Part shown: positions 15,268 through 20,627 of the stretch, one piece after another | How the letters are laid out: the number at the start of each line of letters is the position of its first letter | Position numbering within the stretch: position 1 is the stretch's first letter | Origin: UBA2965 sp036526135 | GTDB taxonomy: Bacteria > Pseudomonadota > Gammaproteobacteria > Pseudomonadales > Azotimanducaceae | Direction of reading: 5' to 3' | DNA length: 20,627 bases | Assembly (NCBI GenBank): GCA_036526135.1 | Contig: DATCZA010000037.1 | Coordinates: forward strand, 1-20,627 | Position numbers and translations under genes: made by a program | The notes under the pieces: generated by a model | What the model was told of the DNA's origin: nothing | Database searches by the model: none | The model's input: the letters and a program-made list of their open reading frames with translations, nothing else

Positions 15268-15714
15268 TCACTCCCGTCTCTCCACGAGCTCGACCATGAT
15301 GCCCAGCGAGCCGGACGTGTCCATGTAGACGAAGCGGGCGCCTTCGTAGAGGCCGCCGAAGGCCTGGGGGCAGCCGAGCGCCTCGTAGCGCGCCACTTCC
15401 GCGTCGAAATCCTCGGGCTGCACGGCCACGTGGTGCAGGCCCTCCTCGCCCGCGGCAAAGAGATCCCGGTAGCAGGAGGGCACGTCGTTGTGCTGCTCGA
15501 TGAGCTCGAGCTGGATGCCGCCCACCTCGGCGATGGCCACGGAGATGTCCACGTTCGTGGGCGTTCCCCGGTACAGGCCGTCGACGACCTCGACGTGATT
15601 CAGGCGCTCGAACGGGCCTGCGCCGACGGTGGTCTTCCAGCGCTCCATGGCAGCGTCGAGATCGGCGACCACGTAGCCCATCTGGGTAATGCTGGTGTTA
15701 TCTGGCATAGTCAT
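15268..15714 (-). CDS. VOC-superfamily (glyoxalase/dioxygenase fold) protein
   Basis: A 148-residue protein of the vicinal-oxygen-chelate fold made of paired beta-alpha-beta-beta-beta units. ITQMGYVVADLDAAMERW opens the first unit and GLHHVAVQPEDFDAEVARYEALG opens the second. Candidate metal ligands are His in LHHVAV and Glu in LELIEQ and MVELVE; the first-unit position that is often His appears to be Met or Gly, so metal binding is uncertain. Members include methylmalonyl-CoA epimerase-like and lactoylglutathione-lyase-like enzymes and dioxygenases. GGGGA lies 6 bases before the ATG at 15714; a second ATG is two codons later. It diverges from the MFS carrier gene and may share its control region. 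Confidence 0.88.
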   Translation of the reverse strand: MTMPDNTSITQMGYVVADLDAAMERWKTTVGAGPFERLNHVEVVDGLYRGTPTNVDISVAIAEVGGIQLELIEQHNDVPSCYRDLFAAGEEGLHHVAVQPEDFDAEVARYEALGCPQAFGGLYEGARFVYMDTSGSLGIMVELVERRE

Positions 15715-15770
15715 TGGCTGTCCCCTGCGCAGCGAGAGTTAAGGATAACCTTGTCCGGACCCCCATCACC

Positions 15771-17114
15771 ATGACCGCCGGCTCCGGAACGCTGCACTCC
15801 GACATGGCCTGGCCGCGGCAGGGCTACGCCTGGTACGTGGTCATCATCCTGTTCATCTGCTCGATATTCTCCTTCCTCGATCGGCAGGTCATCGCGCTGA
15901 TGGTGGACGACATCAAGCTGGACCTGGGCTTAAACGATTTCGAGATCGGGTTGCTGCAGGGGCCGCCGTTCGGCATTTTCTATGCGCTGATGTCCATTCC
16001 CATTGCGCTGGCCGCCGACCGCTACAGCCGGCGTAACATCATCATCGCCGGCGTGGCGTTCTGGAGCGCGGCCACCGCCGCCTGCGGCCTTGCCGGCAAC
16101 TTCTGGCATCTGTTTCTCGCCCGGGTCGGCGTGGGCAGCGGAGAAGCGTGCCTGTCACCGTGCGCGTACTCCATGATCAGCGACTATTTCCGGCGTCAGC
16201 TTCTGCCCCTGGCCATGAGCATCTTCACCATGGGCAACCTCACCGGCGTCGGGCTCGCCATGATCATCGGCGGGGCGGTGATCGGCTATGCCAAGAGCCT
16301 GGACGAGATCGTGATCTGGGGTCTCGGCGACGTGGCACCCTGGCAGTTTGCCTTCATCGTCATCGGCCTGCCGGGGCTGCTGCTCGCTGCGCTCATCTTC
16401 ACCGTCCGCGAGCCGCTGCGCCGCGGCCTGTCGGCGCCGACGGCGGAGACGGACGCCACGTCGCTCAGGGCCTTCGGAGGGTTCGTTCGCCAGCACTGGC
16501 GCACGTTCGCCACCCTGTTCGGCAGCTTCACCATGCTGGTGCTGGTGGCCTTCGGCAACTTCGCCTGGGTCCCCACGTTCTTCATCCGCACCTTCGGCTG
16601 GTCCGAAGCCTACGCCGGGACGATCTACGGCTCCATCGTGGCCATCTTCGGGACGGGCGGCGCGCTGTTCGGCGGCTGGTTTGCCAGCTACCTGATGCGG
16701 CGCGGCTACGTTGACGCGCCTTACCGGGCGACCCTCATCTGCTCGCTGCCTCTGGCGCCGCTGGCGGTGCTGGTATTCGTGGTCATTCCCGACGGGCACT
16801 GGGCGGCCATCGTCTTCGCTCCTTATTCGTTCTTCAGCGCGGTCCCCGCGGGCCACGCGGCCACGGCCATGATGACCGTGACGCCCAACGAGATGCGGGC
16901 CAAGATCTCGTCGGCCTACCTGTTCTTCAGCAACTTCATCGGGCTTTCGCTTGGTGCTGCGACGGTGGGCTTTCTCACCCACAACGTGTTCGGTGACGAC
17001 ATGATGGTGGGCTACTCCCTGACGCTCGTTAACGGCATCGGCGCGCCGCTGGCGGTGATCGCCATCGCGCTCGGAATGAAGCACTACCGGCGCAGCGTCG
17101 CGGAGCTGGACTAG
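15771..17114 (+). CDS. Spinster-like MFS transporter
   Basis: A 447-residue 12-helix major facilitator. The first helix is YAWYVVIILFICSIFSFLDR followed by QVIALMVDDIK, the spinster-type signature. The helix 2-3 loop is ADRYSRRNIIIAG and a central polar loop follows REPLRRG. Spinster-type carriers move amphipathic small molecules such as lipids and steroid-like compounds, so export or uptake of the aglycone processed in this locus is possible but not shown. Start choice: the frame is open to a TTG at 15714 overlapping the divergent start. ATG 15771 is preferred from the family's N-terminus, yet no clear Shine-Dalgarno precedes it, so the leader may be short or absent. Confidence 0.9.
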   Translation: MTAGSGTLHSDMAWPRQGYAWYVVIILFICSIFSFLDRQVIALMVDDIKLDLGLNDFEIGLLQGPPFGIFYALMSIPIALAADRYSRRNIIIAGVAFWSAATAACGLAGNFWHLFLARVGVGSGEACLSPCAYSMISDYFRRQLLPLAMSIFTMGNLTGVGLAMIIGGAVIGYAKSLDEIVIWGLGDVAPWQFAFIVIGLPGLLLAALIFTVREPLRRGLSAPTAETDATSLRAFGGFVRQHWRTFATLFGSFTMLVLVAFGNFAWVPTFFIRTFGWSEAYAGTIYGSIVAIFGTGGALFGGWFASYLMRRGYVDAPYRATLICSLPLAPLAVLVFVVIPDGHWAAIVFAPYSFFSAVPAGHAATAMMTVTPNEMRAKISSAYLFFSNFIGLSLGAATVGFLTHNVFGDDMMVGYSLTLVNGIGAPLAVIAIALGMKHYRRSVAELD

Positions 17115-18319
17115 CCGGGCCTGGCTCCGGCGAGCCCGGAGAGCCTCATCGCGCCCAGGGCCATGGCGGCCGCGATGGCGGCCAGCCCATACAGCCCCGC
17201 GTTGAACCCGCCGGTGAGGTCGTGCATCAGGCCGAGCCCCAGCGGGCCGAGCACGCCGCCGATCTCGGCTGCCGAGAAGAACAGCCCGCTCGCCGTCCCC
17301 GCATGGCGCTCCTGCACCACCGGCAGCTCCATCAGCGTCAGGATCAGGATGGTCATCAGCGAGGCGCGCACGAACCCCTGCAGCACCAGGGCGAAGGTCA
17401 GCACCACGTCGCCGCCGAAGGTGAGTGCCGCGCTTGCGATGGCGGCCGCCGCGCACAGGGCGAACAGAATGCGGAAGCGGCGCTCGGGGGTAGCCAGCCG
17501 GGGTATGGTCAGGGAGCCGATGATGCCTACCACCATGGGAAGCGCCGCCCAGTAGCCGGCCTCCACGATGCCCAGGCCCCCGCTGCGCAGCAGCTCGGGC
17601 AGCCAGTTGTTGAGACCGTGGTTGATGAGGAACGAACCCACCGCCAGTGCAAGCACCAGCCGCACGGCCGGCGCGCGGGAGAGCTCCGCGATGACACCGC
17701 GGCTGCTGGGCCGACCGGCCGTGGAGACGATGGGGCCCTGATCGAAGCCAGGCACGCGGGGACCGCAAATGGATGCGATGGCGAACCACGCAACGGCGGC
17801 CGCCAGCGCCACGGCGCTCCACAGCAGCATCACGGCGCGCCAGTCGCCGTCGAACATGGGGAGCAGCAGGGAGTGGGTCAGGGTCAGGGAGGCGATGCCG
17901 CCCAGAGTAGGGCCGGTCATGTAGATGCCCATGGCCAGGCCGCGCTGGCTGCCGGTGAAGATACCCGTGACGATCTTCGGGGCGCCGGAGGAGACGATGG
18001 GGCCGCCGATGCCGAACAGCATCACCGCTGCCAGCAGCGCCCAGTAGCCGTCTGCCTGGGCCCGGCTGACGGCGGAGACGACGATGATCCCCACGCCGAT
18101 GGTCAGCGCCCAGCGCCCGCCCAGGCGGTCGAGCAGAATGCCGCAGGGAACGGCGGCGGCGATGTAGACCAGCTGCCAGGCGCCGAGGATGCTTCCCATG
18201 GCCGAGTGGGACATCGCGAGGTCGGCCTGGATGACGGGGACCAGGGGAGCCAGGGAGGTCACCACCACCCCGAAGGACATGTAGCACAGCCACAGGCCGG
18301 CGAGGATCAGCCAGCGCAC
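17111..18319 (-). CDS. MFS transporter (CynX/NimT-like)
   Basis: A 402-residue, 12-helix major facilitator with the CynX/NimT-like pattern: LAPLVPVIQADLAMSHSAMG in loop 1, GILLDRLGGRWAL between helices 2 and 3, and a central loop of about 40 polar residues (PRVPGFDQGP...SSRGVIAE). The substrate is unknown; relatives carry small anions or drug-like compounds. Start is a GTG at 18319 with only a distant GGAG upstream; no in-frame ATG lies nearby upstream. It follows Lon on the same strand after 73 bases and converges on the spinster-like carrier, with stop codons sharing the tetranucleotide CTAG at 17111-17114. Confidence 0.88.
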   Translation of the reverse strand: MRWLILAGLWLCYMSFGVVVTSLAPLVPVIQADLAMSHSAMGSILGAWQLVYIAAAVPCGILLDRLGGRWALTIGVGIIVVSAVSRAQADGYWALLAAVMLFGIGGPIVSSGAPKIVTGIFTGSQRGLAMGIYMTGPTLGGIASLTLTHSLLLPMFDGDWRAVMLLWSAVALAAAVAWFAIASICGPRVPGFDQGPIVSTAGRPSSRGVIAELSRAPAVRLVLALAVGSFLINHGLNNWLPELLRSGGLGIVEAGYWAALPMVVGIIGSLTIPRLATPERRFRILFALCAAAAIASAALTFGGDVVLTFALVLQGFVRASLMTILILTLMELPVVQERHAGTASGLFFSAAEIGGVLGPLGLGLMHDLTGGFNAGLYGLAAIAAAMALGAMRLSGLAGARPG

Positions 18320-18362
18320 GGGCGTGCAACTCCGGAGCGCACGTGGTGCGGGTGATCGCAGG

Positions 18363-18376
18363 CGCGGGCGCCCGCG
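18363..18376 (-). terminator. Perfect 14-nt palindrome between lon and the downstream MFS gene
   Basis: CGCGGGCGCCCGCG is a perfect palindrome, 16 bases past the Lon stop codon and ahead of the MFS start, flanked by ATCGC/GCGAT-type ends. Its position suits a Lon transcript end. No T-run follows on the minus strand, so factor-assisted ending or mere GC-rich symmetry is equally possible. Confidence 0.3.
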
Positions 18377-18392
18377 ATACCCATCCCGGCGC

Positions 18393-20627
18393 TCAGGCGG
18401 CCTTCGCGGTGTCGTCGGGCTCCAGCTCGAAGGCCGCCGTCATGGCGTCCTCCACCGTCTCCAGCCAGATGAACTCCAGCTGCTTGCGGGCTGACGCCGG
18501 GATGTCCTCCAGGTCTTTGCGGTTGCGGGCCGGCAGGGCCACGGTGGTGATCCCCGCGCGAAGCGCGGCGAGCGTCTTCTCCTTGACGCCGCCCACGGGC
18601 ATGACCAGCCCGCGCAGGCTGACCTCGCCCGTCATGGCGATGTCGGAACGCACCTTGCGGCCGGAGAGCAGCGACATGATGGCCACGAACATGGCGACCC
18701 CGGCGCTCGGCCCGTCTTTGGGTATGGCGCCGGCAGGCACGTGCACGTGCAGATCGTTCTGGTCGAGCCATTCCCGCTCCATGGGCAGTGAGGCCAGGCG
18801 CCCTTTCGCGAGGCTGAGCGCGGCCTGGGCGCTTTCCTTCATGACGTCGCCGAGCTGGCCGGTCAGTATAAGCTTGCCCTGGCCGGGGACCGCCGTCGCC
18901 TCGATGAAGAGAATGTCTCCGCCCACCGGTGTCCAGGCAAGCCCCGTGGCGACGCCCGTCACGCTGGTGCGCATCTGGACCTCCTGCTCGAATTTGCGCG
19001 GCCCCAGGATGGCGGCCACATCCTCGGCACCGATCTGCACGTGAGCCTGCGCATCTTCCGTTATGCGCATGGCGGCATGGCGGAACAGGCCGCCGATCTC
19101 GCGCTCTAAGTTCCTTACCCCGGCTTCCCTCGTATAGCCGTCGATGACCTCGACGAGGGCGGCGCGATCCACCGAGACCTGCTCCGAGGTCAGACCCGTC
19201 GCCTCGAGCTGCCTGTCGATCAGATAGCGCTCGGCGATCTCGAGTTTCTCCTCCTGGGTGTAGCCGGGCAGCTCGATGACCTCCATGCGATCCCGCAACG
19301 GGCCAGGGATGTTCTCCAGCACGTTGGCGGTGCCGATGAACAGCACCTTGGACAGATCGAAGGGCACGCCGAGGTAGTTGTCGCCAAAGGTGCCGTTCTG
19401 CTCTGGGTCCAGCACCTCGAGCAGCGCCGAGGACGGATCCCCGTGGAACCCGGCGCCGAGCTTGTCCATCTCGTCGAGCATGAACACGGGGTTGCGGGTG
19501 CCCGCCTTGCGCATGCTCTGGACGATGGAGCCGGGCAGGGCGCCGATGTAGGTGCGCCGGTGCCCGCGGATCTCGGCCTCGTCGTGCACGCCGCCGAGGC
19601 TGGCCCGCACGAACTGCAGGCCGAGCGCCCGGGCGATGCTCTGACCGAGGGACGTCTTGCCCACGCCGGGCGGACCCACGAAGCAGAGGATGGGGCTGCG
19701 GCCGTCCGGGTTCAGCTTGCGCACGGCGAGGTACTCGAGGATGCGGCGCTTGATCTTCTCCAGGCCGTAGTGGTCGTCGTCCAGAATGGCCCGTGCCCGG
19801 GCGATGTCGATCTCCTCCGAGTCGAGCTCTGACCACGGCAGCGCGGTCAGCCAGTCCAGGTACGTGCGCACCATGGAGTACTCGGCCGAGGACTCCGGCA
19901 TGCTCTGCAGGCGCTTGAGCTCCTTGCGCGCTTCCTTGTCAGCCTCCTCCGGCATCCGGGCTGCATCGATGGCTTCCGCCACCTCGGCGAGCTCTGGCCC
20001 GGCACCTTCCTCGCCGAGCTCCCGCTGAATGGTCTTCAGCTGCTCGCGCAGGACGTACTCGCGCTGCTGCTTGTCGATCTTCTCCTTGCTCTTGGCGCCG
20101 ATTTCCTGGGAGATGCGCAGCACCTCCAGGCGCTCGGTCGCCGCGGCGAGGACGGCGTCGAGCCGGTCTTTGAGGTTCCTCGTCTCCAGGATCGTCTGCT
20201 TGGTTTCCGCATCGATGCTGAGAAAACCGGCGACCAGGTCGGCCAATGCGCCGGGCTGCTCCACGGCGGCCAGCGCCGTGGCGAACTCCATGGGGGTCTC
20301 CGGTAGCAGCGAGGTGATTTCCGTGATCCTTTCCTTGAGCAGATCGGTCCGCGCGGCGATCTCGGGGCCTTCTTCCGCGACGTCGGACAGCGTGTCGGCA
20401 TAGGAGGCCAGAAACGGGTAGCCGCTGGCGAAGCCGATGGCGCGGAAGCGCTCCTCGCCCTGGCAGATGAGGTGCCGGGTTCCGTTCGGGGCCTTCACGT
20501 AGCGCACGATGCTGACGATAGTGCCGACGTGGTGGAGATCGTCTGCCGCGGGCGCGTCCACGGCGGGATCGTGCTGCAGCAGCAGGCCGAGCTTCCGGCC
20601 CTCCTGGGCGGCCAGATCGGCGGCCGC
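18393..20627 (-). CDS. lon: ATP-dependent protease Lon, N-terminus cut by window edge
   Basis: A homohexameric AAA+ serine protease of the cytoplasm that degrades damaged and regulatory proteins. 744 residues are visible and the frame is open to the right edge; by comparison with E. coli Lon (784 residues) roughly the first 40-60 are missing. In order: LON substrate-binding domain (ADDLHHVGTIVSIVR), coiled-coil region rich in Lys and Glu, Walker A GPPGVGKTSLG, Walker B VFMLDEMDKLG, and the protease domain with catalytic Ser in DGPSAG (codon 18705-18707) and Lys in GGVKEK (codon 18576-18578). All key residues are present. A GTG at 20561 is only an internal codon. The MFS gene lies 73 bases downstream. 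Confidence 0.97.
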   Translation of the reverse strand, partial: AAADLAAQEGRKLGLLLQHDPAVDAPAADDLHHVGTIVSIVRYVKAPNGTRHLICQGEERFRAIGFASGYPFLASYADTLSDVAEEGPEIAARTDLLKERITEITSLLPETPMEFATALAAVEQPGALADLVAGFLSIDAETKQTILETRNLKDRLDAVLAAATERLEVLRISQEIGAKSKEKIDKQQREYVLREQLKTIQRELGEEGAGPELAEVAEAIDAARMPEEADKEARKELKRLQSMPESSAEYSMVRTYLDWLTALPWSELDSEEIDIARARAILDDDHYGLEKIKRRILEYLAVRKLNPDGRSPILCFVGPPGVGKTSLGQSIARALGLQFVRASLGGVHDEAEIRGHRRTYIGALPGSIVQSMRKAGTRNPVFMLDEMDKLGAGFHGDPSSALLEVLDPEQNGTFGDNYLGVPFDLSKVLFIGTANVLENIPGPLRDRMEVIELPGYTQEEKLEIAERYLIDRQLEATGLTSEQVSVDRAALVEVIDGYTREAGVRNLEREIGGLFRHAAMRITEDAQAHVQIGAEDVAAILGPRKFEQEVQMRTSVTGVATGLAWTPVGGDILFIEATAVPGQGKLILTGQLGDVMKESAQAALSLAKGRLASLPMEREWLDQNDLHVHVPAGAIPKDGPSAGVAMFVAIMSLLSGRKVRSDIAMTGEVSLRGLVMPVGGVKEKTLAALRAGITTVALPARNRKDLEDIPASARKQLEFIWLETVEDAMTAAFELEPDDTAKAA

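Noticed and set aside
16155..18329. 724-codon minus-strand frame spanning both MFS genes
   Set aside because: It is a frame-shifted shadow of the CynX/NimT-like MFS gene continued opposite the other carrier; the 17111-18319 frame gives a proper 12-helix carrier.

Overview
The window is a compact, high-GC (clearly above 60%) stretch of bacterial chromosome. A lipoprotein signal peptide (lipobox LAAC), a full-type Lon protease, a spinster-type MFS carrier and a DUF3775 protein fit a Gram-negative host, most likely Pseudomonadota. That placement is an inference and I cannot name a genus. No rRNA, tRNA, insertion sequence, integrase, CRISPR array or recognisable transcription regulator is visible.

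Region 1 (1-2412): two tandem, paralogous short-chain dehydrogenases (SDRs), the first cut by the left edge, face a luciferase-like flavin oxidoreductase on the other strand. Their stop codons lie inside one 26-nt palindrome. Region 2 (2413-9666): a five-gene plus-strand run holds an SDR, a family 3 glycoside hydrolase without signal peptide and with a C-terminal extension, a lipoprotein sulfatase of the formylglycine type, a second SDR, and an acyl/aryl-CoA ligase. Spacing is 44 bases or less throughout. Region 3 (9667-12108): a 396-base structured leader precedes a free-standing EF-G2-like translational GTPase. Region 4 (12161-15714): a DUF418 membrane protein and a DUF3775 protein lie on the minus strand, then a zinc-less MDR oxidoreductase (+) faces a VOC/glyoxalase-fold protein (-). 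Region 5 (15771-20627): a spinster-like MFS carrier (+) converges on a second MFS carrier (-), with both stops in one CTAG. Lon (-) follows and runs off the right edge.

The most coherent reading of regions 1-2 is a catabolic locus for a sulfated and/or glycosylated small molecule. The sulfatase would act outside the cytoplasmic membrane, the GH3 enzyme would remove sugar inside, four SDRs and a flavin enzyme would oxidise or reduce the aglycone, and the ligase would make a CoA thioester for side-chain or ring breakdown. The MDR, VOC and MFS genes downstream could belong to the same lifestyle, but EF-G2 and the DUF genes lie between. The substrate (steroid, terpenoid or aromatic glycoside) cannot be read from the sequence.

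All four convergent gene junctions are extremely tight (8, 52 and 18 bases apart, and one 4-base overlap), so transcription ends there must lie inside opposing genes or in shared hairpins.
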